NCBI GenBank assembly: GCA_003244105.1
Contig: QHBK01000008.1
Span: 92,932 to 156,931 of the forward strand
Source: Candidatus Eremiobacter antarcticus
GTDB taxonomy: Bacteria > Vulcanimicrobiota > Vulcanimicrobiia > Eremiobacterales > Eremiobacteraceae
DNA length: 64,000 nucleotides
Direction: 5' to 3'
In this document: piece after piece, positions 38,357 to 46,907 of the stretch
Numbering within the stretch: position 1 is the stretch's first letter
How the letters are laid out: every line of letters begins with the position of its first letter
The notes under the pieces: model-generated
Told to the model about the DNA's origin: nothing
The model's input: the letters and a program-made list of their open reading frames with translations, nothing else
The model's database searches: none
Made by a program: the position numbers and the translations under genes

Positions 38357-38763
38357 GCGTAGAGCGCGTCATACATGGGAGTTTCAAGTAGAAGCTTCTC
38401 CTGGTCCGCCTCTCCATGAAGTGACGCGAACCCGTGAGCGATGGCCCGCAGACCCGCCGCCTCGGGTTCGATCGATATGTCATCTGAGATGTCGGCACCG
38501 TGGACGATTCGCCCCAGCAGCTGAAGGGCAGGATCGGTGAGTTCATATTTAACCAGGATCGATTCAAAGCTGCACCGACCATCGACGTGTCCGAGCTCGA
38601 CGTCGGCTACGTCGTAGGGTAGGGCCCCTTGTGTTTGTGCGACTTGCATAACCTCGTCGCGGCCCACATACAAGAACTCCGCTTGGGGGTCGACAAAACG
38701 TTTGATGAGCCAGGGGCATGCGATGCGATCGACGTTTGCGTTCTTACGGGTGACCCACTTCAT
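38329..38763 (-). CDS. ChrB C-terminal domain protein (chromate resistance family)
   Basis: 144 residues beginning MKWVTRKNANVDRIACPWLIKRF, followed by VDPQAEFLYV, VELGHVDGRCSFESIL and a terminal YDALYAWC. This is the standalone C-terminal domain of ChrB, the chromate-responsive regulator. The DNA-binding N-terminal domain is absent, so it cannot act as a classical repressor. ATG 38763 is chosen over an upstream in-frame start (38877) because the conserved region begins there. No chrA transporter is present; the MFS gene takes that place. Confidence 0.88.
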   Translation of the reverse strand: MKWVTRKNANVDRIACPWLIKRFVDPQAEFLYVGRDEVMQVAQTQGALPYDVADVELGHVDGRCSFESILVKYELTDPALQLLGRIVHGADISDDISIEPEAAGLRAIAHGFASLHGEADQEKLLLETPMYDALYAWCQNRIQP

Positions 38764-38791
38764 CAGAAACCGCCTTACGAGCCTTGCGGGC

Positions 38792-39799
38792 TCACCGACG
38801 TGGCGCTGCGATACGAAGGACCGGCCGTCCGCCCATGTTGGGCAATGGAAAAAAGAGTGTGTGGTCACGGGGATCAACCGCCACTACATGAGCATTTGGG
38901 GCGAACAGGCCTCGCGCGACCACTCGAGGCACCGGCTGCGCGATATCGAGCACCGTTAGGATGCCACTTTCTGCGGCGACATACAGCCGATGAAGGCTTT
39001 CGTCAAGCGCTAAAACGTCGGGCCCGGCGCCGAGCTGCTGGCGCGCCAGGACGAGGCCTGACGTCAGGTCGACCGCGACGAGCATAGCGTTTCCCTGACA
39101 CGCGATAAATGCCCGCCGACCGGCGCTATCGATTGCCACGCCATGCGCCTGCGTGCAGCCCGCCAACGGTATTCGTCGCTCGATGACTTGTGAAGACGGG
39201 TCGATAACGACCAATGCGTTCGTGCTTTGGTTTGCGGTTACAATGCGCCCCGCTGCATTGTCGAAGACTGTGTTGCCAGCTTCCCCGCCGATGCGTATTG
39301 AACCCAGACGGCGAAATGAAACAGCATCGATCACCGTCACTGCCTCGCCCGCCTCATCGGACACGAAGAGCCGCTTTGTTTTGGGATCGTAGGCGAGCCC
39401 GTCCACGTCGCCGGCCGGAATTCGTCGCAGCACGTGCAGCGTGCGCTCGTCGATTGCGATAACCGCGCCATCTGCTTCTGCCGCCACGAATACCCGGCCA
39501 AGAGCCGGGACCGCAAGGACACCTCGAACTCTTCGTGTTTGGTGCACGCTGCCGACGACCCGGCGCCTATCGATGTCGATCACGATCACCGAATCATCGC
39601 CCATATGGGCCACAAAGAGGCGCCGTCGTTGCGCATCCAAGCTTTCATAGTCAAAGCGGGTCGTGCCCCCGCTCAACGGGATATCGGTGACGGTGCGCAA
39701 TGGCAGAAGCGATCCGAGTTCGGCGTGAGCCGTGGCCGGAATGGCGAAGACACCAAGCATCGCGCTCAGCAACCACAACACGGCGCAAAAACGTGTCAT
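38792..39799 (-). CDS. Exported YncE-like beta-propeller protein
   Basis: 335 residues with a signal peptide (…LWLLSAMLGVFAIPATAHA), then about seven repeats with the pattern 'R-R-L-F-V-A…V-x-V-I-D…', the YncE/NHL-type propeller of periplasmic proteins. Some homologues bind metals or DNA; no enzyme motif is seen. It starts immediately after the EamA gene stop (39800-39802). Confidence 0.85.
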   Translation of the reverse strand: MTRFCAVLWLLSAMLGVFAIPATAHAELGSLLPLRTVTDIPLSGGTTRFDYESLDAQRRRLFVAHMGDDSVIVIDIDRRRVVGSVHQTRRVRGVLAVPALGRVFVAAEADGAVIAIDERTLHVLRRIPAGDVDGLAYDPKTKRLFVSDEAGEAVTVIDAVSFRRLGSIRIGGEAGNTVFDNAAGRIVTANQSTNALVVIDPSSQVIERRIPLAGCTQAHGVAIDSAGRRAFIACQGNAMLVAVDLTSGLVLARQQLGAGPDVLALDESLHRLYVAAESGILTVLDIAQPVPRVVARGLFAPNAHVVAVDPRDHTLFFPLPNMGGRPVLRIAAPRR

Positions 39800-40708
39800 T
39801 TATGCCAAGGAACGTGGAACATACTGATAGTTTGTCTCAATCCGCGCTGCGGCAACGAGCGCTATCACCGTCACCACCGCGCCCGCCACTTGAATCGGAG
39901 CCAGTCTTTCGCCTACAAACAACGCTGAGAGCACTAAGCCCGAAATTGGGATGAAGGCTATGCCGATGCCTGCGAGGCCGCCTGAGATCTGACGCACGGC
40001 TGTGATATAGAGCAGGAATGGCATTCCCATGGTCAACACACCCGCGCCGGCGATAAGAACGATGTCACGCGCGTTGACGGTCCAAAAAGTTGCAGGGTGA
40101 GCCCAGATGAGCAGGACCGCCGCGCTTCCGAGGATACAAGCTCCGGTCACATGCTGCACCGTCGTGACGAGTACGGCGTCCAATTCGACCACTGCACGCT
40201 TCATAATAACTGCATGGAGAGCGGCCATGATCATGCCCAACCCCACGAGTGTGTCGCCCGCGAGGCGGGCATCACCAAGGCTGATGGAGTTCAGTCCTAG
40301 GCTCAATCCCGTACCGCACAGACCCAGAACGACCAGAGGTAGGGCGCCAGGGCCGCTACGCTCTCCAAATGCGAGGGCCGCAATCAAAAGAATGACCAAT
40401 GGCTGTAACGAGTCGATTATTGTGGCGGAGGAGGCCGTCGTCTGGGCAATCCCAAGAGCGAAAAGCAGATACGCGACACCAGGCTCGACGATTCCTATCG
40501 CCGCTGCGATGCGAACTCGGCTCCAGTCCCTGACCTTGACGTGCCGAACGGCCGTAACGACTCCTGCGAATACGCTGGCCGCCGCCAATTCCCCGAACAT
40601 GACTTCCAGGGCCGGGGCACTCTTTGTCAGCAATTTGAGAACCGGCCATCCAGCCCCCCACAGGACGGCTGCCACCATGATGGCCACAAAGCCACGGTGT
40701 TGCTTCAC
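39800..40708 (-). CDS. EamA/DMT-family transporter
   Basis: 302 residues with ten predicted membrane helices in two EamA repeats (AAVLWGAGWPVLKLL near the N-terminus; GLGMIMAALHAVIMKRAV at the start of the second). This family exports metabolites and amino acids. The start is GTG 40708. It is the first gene of the minus-strand run EamA, propeller, ChrB-C, MFS, CDF, CDF-like. Confidence 0.88.
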   Translation of the reverse strand: MKQHRGFVAIMVAAVLWGAGWPVLKLLTKSAPALEVMFGELAAASVFAGVVTAVRHVKVRDWSRVRIAAAIGIVEPGVAYLLFALGIAQTTASSATIIDSLQPLVILLIAALAFGERSGPGALPLVVLGLCGTGLSLGLNSISLGDARLAGDTLVGLGMIMAALHAVIMKRAVVELDAVLVTTVQHVTGACILGSAAVLLIWAHPATFWTVNARDIVLIAGAGVLTMGMPFLLYITAVRQISGGLAGIGIAFIPISGLVLSALFVGERLAPIQVAGAVVTVIALVAAARIETNYQYVPRSLA

Positions 40709-41021
40709 GTCGTCTCATTTAATATTGAGCCGTCCGTCACGCGCGAATCTTTGACCGCCGAGACACTGAGGCCTCGCCGAATCGCCGGGCTTTTCCCTGA
40801 CGTATGAGGGTCTAACGGCTTCCCGACAAAGGCCTTCAACTGGCTGAGTTTTCGTAGCTATCGGTTCTGATTTCGATATCTTGCCTTTGAGCATCGCTCA
40901 CTTGGTCAGCGGACTCGCGCATGATCCACATCGGCCCAACACTATGTCGGCATTGATTTTGGGGGTGCGTCTAGGCTCAGCTGCGATTGGGAAGCTAACC
41001 ACCGCATCACAGTTGCCGATG
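40709..41021. other. Intergenic region, A/T-rich, no gene seen
   Basis: About 310 bases before the strong promoter at 41022. No open frame resembles a protein. The composition shifts to visibly more A/T here, at the left edge of the metal-resistance region. A short palindromic ATTTAATATT lies near 40716-40725 and may be part of the EamA promoter. Confidence 0.4.
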
Positions 41022-41064
41022 TTGACAGGGTCGCAGTAAGACTTGTATACTACACGGTGTAGTA
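41022..41064 (+). promoter_or_regulatory. Strong promoter with BlaI/CopY-type operator (type A)
   Basis: The -35 TTGACA (41022-41027) and -10 TATACT (41046-41051) are separated by 18 bases. The dyad TACTACACGGTGTAGTA at 41048-41064 has perfect 8-base arms and covers the -10 box and start site. It contains TACA-N3-TGTA, close to the BlaI/CopY box TACANNTGTA. The same arrangement recurs at 52579-52595. It would make the following membrane protein gene repressible by the BlaI protein at 46505. Confidence 0.7.
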
Positions 41065-41164
41065 GCTACCCGTGGCACATCAACGGATGAAACTCAGGTC
41101 GACGCGAGCACGGTGGGCACCTGTTGGCGTAACATGATGATCCACTTATTCGAGCAGTGATCGA

Positions 41165-42595
41165 TTGGTAAAGCACTTCCAACAAATGCCGCGCGGCTTT
41201 TACTGGAGTTGTCTGCTGGCATTCGTTTTAGTTGGTGCTTTTTACGCGAGAGGAGCTTTTCGAGAATCTATTCTGGACACTTTTACGTGCGCAGGCCAGG
41301 TGGTTTTAGACGGTGCTGATCCGTATCGCACTGAGCCGCTGCGGACATGCGAACGCGAGAGAAGTGATTCCAAACGGTCTGAAAACGGCGACGCTGTCGA
41401 GCCTGCTCCGCTTCCTGGCTATGCTTTGGCGCCCTTCGCGTTGCTTTCGAAGCTGCCGAGGAAGGTTGAGCACGCCGTTTTTCCGGCTCTACTTTTAGGG
41501 GCCGTGATCTTGGCCTGTGTAGCGATTGCGAAGCTGACGACCTTCTCTTTCCCAGCGCTGCTTGTGGTTTTTGCGCCTACGACGTTTCTCAACATATTGT
41601 ATGGCGAAAACACGCTCTTCGCAGTGGCCGGAATCGCGCTTGCGGGACTTGCTGTTTCGCGCCGACAGTACGTACTAGCCGCGGTCGCAGCATCGTGCTC
41701 GATGGTACAACCTCACATCGGCCTTGTCTCCTGTCTTGCGTTGTTTCTATGGGTCCCGCGGACACGGCGATCACTCTTGCTTTGTGGTGTACTCGCGGCC
41801 GCTCTCAGTGTTGCAATGCTGGGCGTTGAGCGCAATATCGAGTATTTTCGACTTGCGCTCCCCGGTCAAGCTTTGTCAGAAGTATATGCTGACGATCAGT
41901 ACAGCCTCACGCGCATGCTTTTCTTGTTGGGTGTTTCGCCGGCGCTTGCCATACAGTTGGGAAGCGTTTCCTACGTGGTCATGGCTATCTTCGGAGTTTG
42001 GCTAGCTAAAAGAGTTTCGGATACATTGAACGCGCCAGAATTCATCCCGCTTCTTCCCGCTGCTGCGGTGTTGCTGGGCGGCACGTTTGTTCATGACGTG
42101 CAGATGAGCCTTGCCATTCCTTGTGCCGTCGTACTCGCTTGTCGAGCACGGACACACAAGTGGCTGGCCTGGTTCGCGTTGCCGTTGGTCGCCGGTCTTT
42201 TCGATCAGCCCATCTGGCGGCCTTGGCTTCTGCGCCTAGCGCCCTTTGCGGCGGTTCCCTTTCTAACGAAGGAGCGATGGTCAAGGCACCTTTCGGCCTC
42301 CGGCGCGGCAGCGGCGATCGCGATCTGCGCGCTCTTTGTCGGATCCGCTTTGCGACAACCGATTGCTGCCCCGATACCGATGCCGGCGGACTTGTTGGAC
42401 GGCAGGCGGATAGCATCAGATGCGTGGGGCGCCTATCTTCGCAGCCAGGACCCGCCGCCAAGCAAGTCACCCGAAGAATGGATACAGCGAGTTCCTACGT
42501 GGTTAGGGCTAATCTGTATCTTGGTCGTTGCAGCAGGGCAGTTGAAAGAGCGACGCGGCGCGGATCGGGAACTAGAAGAGTTCACACTAGCCTAG
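41165..42595 (+). CDS. GT87 (DUF2029)-like integral membrane protein
   Basis: 476 residues with about ten hydrophobic segments. Features fitting polyprenyl-phosphate-sugar-dependent GT87 mannosyltransferases are the early DGADPYRTEP segment followed by PLPGYALAPFALLSKLP, and the loop YGENTLFAVAGIALAGLA. Catalytic assignment is only by similarity. The TTG at 41165 follows two tiny overlapping frames (41087-41137, 41134-41160); ATG 41186 is an alternative. The gene is A/T-richer than those at either end of the window and is preceded by the metal-type operator, so it appears to be part of the same response. Confidence 0.65.
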   Translation: MVKHFQQMPRGFYWSCLLAFVLVGAFYARGAFRESILDTFTCAGQVVLDGADPYRTEPLRTCERERSDSKRSENGDAVEPAPLPGYALAPFALLSKLPRKVEHAVFPALLLGAVILACVAIAKLTTFSFPALLVVFAPTTFLNILYGENTLFAVAGIALAGLAVSRRQYVLAAVAASCSMVQPHIGLVSCLALFLWVPRTRRSLLLCGVLAAALSVAMLGVERNIEYFRLALPGQALSEVYADDQYSLTRMLFLLGVSPALAIQLGSVSYVVMAIFGVWLAKRVSDTLNAPEFIPLLPAAAVLLGGTFVHDVQMSLAIPCAVVLACRARTHKWLAWFALPLVAGLFDQPIWRPWLLRLAPFAAVPFLTKERWSRHLSASGAAAAIAICALFVGSALRQPIAAPIPMPADLLDGRRIASDAWGAYLRSQDPPPSKSPEEWIQRVPTWLGLICILVVAAGQLKERRGADRELEEFTLA

Positions 42596-43719
42596 TCGAC
42601 GTCTATTACCTCAGTCAGGCCTCCCGCGCCGTTGACTTCTTCTCCGTCATTGGTCGTGTGGTGATTGATGTGGCAGTGGATAAGCCATTTGCCTTTGCTG
42701 CGAGCGCGCCAAATTACGTCGTATCGTTCGCCAGGCGCCACTAGTACGGTGTCTTTGAGCAGCCGCGCGGAATCGGGAACCGGATTTCCATCGGTCGCGA
42801 TGATCTTGAACGGACCCCCGTGGATGTGCATCGGATGCTCAAAGCCACTACTCGTTCCAATAAAGCGGACCAACAACCGCTGGCCCACTCTCAAGTGAAT
42901 CGGCTCGGTTTCGGGATATGCCTTGCCGTTGATGGTGAAAAAGTTCGGCAACAAGCCTTCCATCGGCATGGCTGGGTACGATCGGCCACCGCGCACTGTC
43001 CACTCGCCAAGTTGTATATCGACTTCCTTGTCGTATTTCAGTGACTTCTTGATTGGATCGATAATGAACGCGCCGTATAAGCCAAGTGCTTCTTGTCGGT
43101 CAGCATTTACGTGCGAGTGGTAAAAGAACGTGCCCGCTTGCATCGGGGTGAATTCGTATGCAAACGAGCTGCCTGGCGCGATAGCTTTTTGAGTCAAGGG
43201 CGGAGGCCCATCCATGTTGTTTGGTACGATCAACCCATGCCAATGAACGCTTGTGGCTTCGGGAAGGTCGTTGGTAACAATCACCTTGATATGATCGCCT
43301 TGCCGAATGCGGATCATCGGACCGGGCACTTGGTTGTTGTATGCGTATGCTGCAACCGTTCGGTTCTTTAGTATGTGCCACGTGATCACGGAGGTTGTGA
43401 GGTGGAATACCTTTACACCGTTCACGACTTGCGGCTGCAACAAACGATCGCCGCGGGCGTCCGCAGAAGCGGTGTAGCCGACTTGCGCCGGGTCGACAGC
43501 GGCCATTCCCTTCATCTGCTCCGTATTCTGGTCGGCGCTCATTATCATGCCCCGTGGCATCGCTTCGCTGCTCAGCATCTTCGCAGTGCCGGGTTGTCCG
43601 CGCATCGCGAAATTCCCATAGTTAGCGGCGATGAGCACCCCGGCAATCAGCATCAGCAGGCTAAGCAGCGTGACGGCGACGATTTCAGGAACGGAAGCAC
43701 GCGGCTTAACGCTGTTCAT
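42592..43719 (-). CDS. Two-domain multicopper oxidase
   Basis: 375-residue exported copper oxidase with an N-terminal membrane anchor (IVAVTLLSLLMLIAGVLIA). Copper ligand motifs are all present: HWHGLIVPN, YHSHVNAD, HPMHIHGG and HCHINHH. The position ten after the Cys, usually an axial Met/Leu, is Gly here. A Met-rich stretch (about residues 48-75) may bind Cu(I). It probably oxidises Cu(I) to the less toxic Cu(II) in the periplasm. It is the last gene of the copper operon and overlaps the DUF4396 stop (ATGA). Confidence 0.9.
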   Translation of the reverse strand: MNSVKPRASVPEIVAVTLLSLLMLIAGVLIAANYGNFAMRGQPGTAKMLSSEAMPRGMIMSADQNTEQMKGMAAVDPAQVGYTASADARGDRLLQPQVVNGVKVFHLTTSVITWHILKNRTVAAYAYNNQVPGPMIRIRQGDHIKVIVTNDLPEATSVHWHGLIVPNNMDGPPPLTQKAIAPGSSFAYEFTPMQAGTFFYHSHVNADRQEALGLYGAFIIDPIKKSLKYDKEVDIQLGEWTVRGGRSYPAMPMEGLLPNFFTINGKAYPETEPIHLRVGQRLLVRFIGTSSGFEHPMHIHGGPFKIIATDGNPVPDSARLLKDTVLVAPGERYDVIWRARSKGKWLIHCHINHHTTNDGEEVNGAGGLTEVIDVD

Positions 43720-44447
43720 GCCATGCCCTTCATATCGCTCATGCTTGAACCGCCCTTGCCCAACGCCCGTTCAGTGCCCATCCCGTGTTTTAGGCCGGCC
43801 CACACCAGCCAAACGTTTAGCGGATAGGCAACGACCGCCGCAACGATCGATGCGAGCGACATAACACCCCAAAACCGCAACGTGGTTGGCTCCATGGCCG
43901 CCATATCGCGCGACATCAAAATGACCATCACCGCAATCATGGCTGCCATCATGGCATTCATCGAAACCCATTCCGGGAGCATCGTCTTACGAACGGCATT
44001 GAGATAAGAACCGCCCATCATGTCTTTCATGAAGAGCGCTTGGAATATCAGCAAACCGAATGCAAACCCTAACAGATATTCCGACACGCTCTCCAGCCAC
44101 ATTGGAAAGCCCAGAACGCCGGTAACCGCTGCGGCTGCGATGATTCCGGTCGCATCACCGGCAAGGCAATGGATTGTCGATCCCACACCTTGCTTCCAAA
44201 GCGGTTTTATGAACTCTTCATGCATGCCGGGGGACGGCTCTTTGCATGAAAGGATATAAAGAATCAGTCCGACTGGGCCAGTGTAAAGTGTCACCAGGAC
44301 CCAGCCGTACTTCATCACCTTCATTTCCGGATTGAAAGTGAATGCGTCCCATGCAACGTACGCCACCGAGACAAGCACCATCGCAAACCAGACGATTAGC
44401 AGAGCGTCAGAAAACGCACTGCATCTCGCTGCGAGTGCATACCGCAC
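43716..44447 (-). CDS. DUF4396 membrane protein
   Basis: 243 residues with about six membrane helices: IVWFAMVLVSVAYVAWDAF at the start, the family block KQGVGSTIHCLAGDATGIIAA (His-Cys and Asp in the membrane), and Met-rich parts (FMKDMMGG, NAMMAAMIAVM and a final MSDMKGMA), which suggest copper or silver binding. Function is unknown. The GTG at 44447, just after the permease stop, is chosen; the frame is open for 144 codons further upstream but resembles no protein there. Confidence 0.8.
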   Translation of the reverse strand: MRYALAARCSAFSDALLIVWFAMVLVSVAYVAWDAFTFNPEMKVMKYGWVLVTLYTGPVGLILYILSCKEPSPGMHEEFIKPLWKQGVGSTIHCLAGDATGIIAAAAVTGVLGFPMWLESVSEYLLGFAFGLLIFQALFMKDMMGGSYLNAVRKTMLPEWVSMNAMMAAMIAVMVILMSRDMAAMEPTTLRFWGVMSLASIVAAVVAYPLNVWLVWAGLKHGMGTERALGKGGSSMSDMKGMA

Positions 44448-44449
44448 GA

Positions 44450-45622
44450 TTAGTGCTCGTGAGCTGGCGATTGACCGCTCAGCCCTTCGTGAGCGTGCTC
44501 GGGATGGTGATGCATGTCGTGCTGCATCGGATTTCTGCGGTCTACGTATATAAAATAGACAGCCAATGCTGCGAAGATAACGTTTAGCCAGAATGTGTAA
44601 TTTAGGCTGAACGTCGTCATGTCCACGCGAATATTTGGTTTTGGAACCGGTATTTGGTGAAGGCCCGCAAAGACTAATTCCATGAGGATGCCGCTCAAGA
44701 CCATGGTGACGAAAAAGATAACTCCGATGTATGCCGCCATACGCAGACCGTAATAGCGTCGGTACACATCGAGCAAAGGCAACACTATCAGATCCGCGTA
44801 CAAGAATGCGAGCACGCCGCCGAAGCTGATGCCCGACGCCCATAAGATAGCGGCAAGCGGCACATTGCCGATGGAGCACACAAAGGAGACCACGGCGATG
44901 AGCGGCCCGATGACCGCGTTGGCTGGCACTTGTAACACCGGCGGAGCTCCAGTGAGGAAAATCCTATGCCAGACGGCTACGGGGACAAAGGCCGATAGAA
45001 CGCCGGCAATAAGAAAACCGGCAACGAGGTCCTTCCACAGCATCGACCAGTCCATGACGAAGTTCTGAGCTACGAGAACTTTCGTTTGAGGATTGCGGAG
45101 TTTCTGCCAGAGGTTGTCGCCCTCGACCGTCATATCGCCGTGATCGTGACCCCCGGAAACCGCCTCCACGTGAGTGCGGGCCATCTCAACGAGGCGCGTC
45201 GGATAAGTCAACTTCACGAGCAATGACATCATCGCGATGAGGACGAGGCCACCGACCCATTCCGCTAGCGTGAATTGCCACCCCATCAATAGATACAGGA
45301 TGACACCAAGCTCGATTACGAGATTCGTGGATGAAAACAAGAAGGCCAACGAGGGAACCAGACCGGCGCCTTTTTTGAAGAGCGTTTTGCTGACAGCCGC
45401 TGCTGCGTAGGAGCAGCTCGAGCTTGCGGCCCCGAACAGCGTCGCCAATGCTACTTCCCGCAGCCCGCTTCGACCGAGGCTTCGCCGCATTTGCTCTTTG
45501 GATACCAGGGCTTGTATGGCTGCGGAAATTGCAAAGCCCAGTACGAGACTCCAGCCCACTTGCCAAAACATTCCGGCAGCCATGATCAGCGCCTGGAGAA
45601 GATGTGAAAAAAAAGCGGCCAT
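44450..45622 (-). CDS. DUF318/ArsP-like permease with His-rich tail
   Basis: 390 residues in the UPF0718 permease family (two repeats of about four helices). The segment SSSCSYAAAAVSKTLFKKGA holds the Cys typical of this family; a His/Asp/Glu stretch lies in the central loop (GGHDHGD) and a His-rich tail (MQHDMHHHPEHAHE) ends the protein. Relatives export organo-arsenicals or metals; here copper, or another metal bound by histidine, is likely from context. It follows the M56 gene by 58 bases, where a short CAGAGG-C-CCTCTG repeat lies (45639-45651). Confidence 0.85.
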   Translation of the reverse strand: MAAFFSHLLQALIMAAGMFWQVGWSLVLGFAISAAIQALVSKEQMRRSLGRSGLREVALATLFGAASSSCSYAAAAVSKTLFKKGAGLVPSLAFLFSSTNLVIELGVILYLLMGWQFTLAEWVGGLVLIAMMSLLVKLTYPTRLVEMARTHVEAVSGGHDHGDMTVEGDNLWQKLRNPQTKVLVAQNFVMDWSMLWKDLVAGFLIAGVLSAFVPVAVWHRIFLTGAPPVLQVPANAVIGPLIAVVSFVCSIGNVPLAAILWASGISFGGVLAFLYADLIVLPLLDVYRRYYGLRMAAYIGVIFFVTMVLSGILMELVFAGLHQIPVPKPNIRVDMTTFSLNYTFWLNVIFAALAVYFIYVDRRNPMQHDMHHHPEHAHEGLSGQSPAHEH

Positions 45623-45680
45623 GTTAGCGGTGGGTTTTCAGAGGCCCTCTGGGCCGCGCTACGCTAGTGGGCATCCTCAA

Positions 45681-46499
45681 TCAACAATGATGCGTAGTGA
45701 GCGACGCAAGGTCTCGGACCAATATCGCGTGATTGAGCGCAATCGCGATAACAATGGAGGCTAGAGTTGCTAACGACGCCAAACCGACGCTTCGCCACTG
45801 GGTAGTCCAAGGCTTGGTGCGGAGCATCGTTGATACTCGTCCGTCGCCCGAGAACTTGGATAGCGTCTGCAGATACAGCCGCTCCTGTCCTGAGTCTATG
45901 GGAACGGACTGGTGAACAGCCATCTCACGGCTTTGCCTGCAAAGCTGTTCTAGAGTCCGCATGACGGGAAGATTGAATAAGGCCGACACCAACAGGCGCC
46001 AGCCGGCCGCTCGCAGACAGTCATGCCGATGAACGTGGAGCAGTTCATGACGGAACACCATGCCGAGGTTTTTCCTATCGACGCGGTCGAGAAAGCCACG
46101 GGTGATAAAAACGCGCCGACCGAAAAGCGATGTGAAGCAAGCCTGCAAACTAATGTCGAGAAAGACCAACGTCGCCGTGACCCCCACGGCTTCTCGGACA
46201 CCTTCAAATTCTTCCAGCGCGCTCTGATCGATTCTGGCCGCAAATCTACAAAGCGAATCCAGTTCGCTCTCCACTTCGATGAGGCGCCAACACGCCCCGA
46301 CCACGAACATCAGCATACCGACGGCCAATACGGAGTAAAGCCGTTCGTGAATCCACAATGCCGTATGGTATAGAGGATCTACAAAGAAAAGCGAACAGAA
46401 ACGATCCGCGAAGGGCGCCAGCGGGATGGCTAAGGCAAGGGGCCACAGATTCGCCACCCAGTGGGCGCGAGCGAATCTCTTGTCCATTGCTGTGTCCAT
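45681..46499 (-). CDS. M56 (BlaR1/MecR1-like) membrane metallopeptidase, without sensor domain
   Basis: 272 residues: membrane segments at about 20-40 and 50-70, cytoplasmic zinc-protease domain with HELLH at residues 151-155, and a last membrane helix (LASLATLASIVIAIAL). BlaR1 proteins have an extracellular penicillin-binding sensor after this; here the protein stops, so antibiotic sensing is unlikely. It probably cleaves the BlaI-type repressor encoded 5 bases upstream, triggered by metal or membrane stress. That coupling is inferred from the BlaI-BlaR pairs. Confidence 0.85.
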   Translation of the reverse strand: MDTAMDKRFARAHWVANLWPLALAIPLAPFADRFCSLFFVDPLYHTALWIHERLYSVLAVGMLMFVVGACWRLIEVESELDSLCRFAARIDQSALEEFEGVREAVGVTATLVFLDISLQACFTSLFGRRVFITRGFLDRVDRKNLGMVFRHELLHVHRHDCLRAAGWRLLVSALFNLPVMRTLEQLCRQSREMAVHQSVPIDSGQERLYLQTLSKFSGDGRVSTMLRTKPWTTQWRSVGLASLATLASIVIAIALNHAILVRDLASLTTHHC

Positions 46500-46504
46500 A
46501 CGGG

Positions 46505-46897
46505 TTACTTTTTGAGGCTCCGCTTCTGGCGCATCACCCGCTCGAGGTCAGCCAATCCCTCGAGCCCGGTGCCGGCAACGGCATCGACGAACCCGTGCAG
46601 TGCGGACTCCCGATGCTCAGCCGTCAGCGTCGACAAGACGCCTCTCATGATCGACGTAAGATAGGCACTCCTGCCGACAGCCGCTTCGTAGCGTACTTCA
46701 AGGTGACGCCCCCGCTTTTTGACCAGACCCTTCTTTAGCAGTCTGCCCAGTTCAGTGAAAACGGTGGTGTAAGCGACCTTCCGGTTATCGGCTATAGCTT
46801 CGTGCACTTGCACGACCGAACTTGGCCCGGAAGACCACAGATATTCCATGATGGCTGCTTGCAAGTCACCGAGCGAACGAAATGTCTCGGGTTTCAC
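46505..46897 (-). CDS. BlaI/MecI/CopY-family repressor (unit 1)
   Basis: 130-residue winged-helix repressor: FRSLGDLQAAIMEYLWSSG opens the HTH, AYTTVFTELGRLLKKGLVKKRG is the recognition region, and a C-terminal dimerisation helix follows. The GTG at 46897 is chosen because GAGG lies before it and the domain begins there; longer in-frame starts at 46930 and 46951 would overlap the adaptor gene. It likely binds TACTACA-N3-TGTARTA sites at 41048 and 52579. The usual CopY Cys metal hook is absent, so release probably depends on cleavage by the M56 protease encoded next. Confidence 0.9.
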   Translation of the reverse strand: MKPETFRSLGDLQAAIMEYLWSSGPSSVVQVHEAIADNRKVAYTTVFTELGRLLKKGLVKKRGRHLEVRYEAAVGRSAYLTSIMRGVLSTLTAEHRESALHGFVDAVAGTGLEGLADLERVMRQKRSLKK

Positions 46898-46907
46898 TGA
46901 TTCGACC

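Noticed and set aside
45639..45651. CAGAGG-C-CCTCTG as terminator or operator
   Set aside because: A 1-base loop cannot form a hairpin and no promoter elements surround it.
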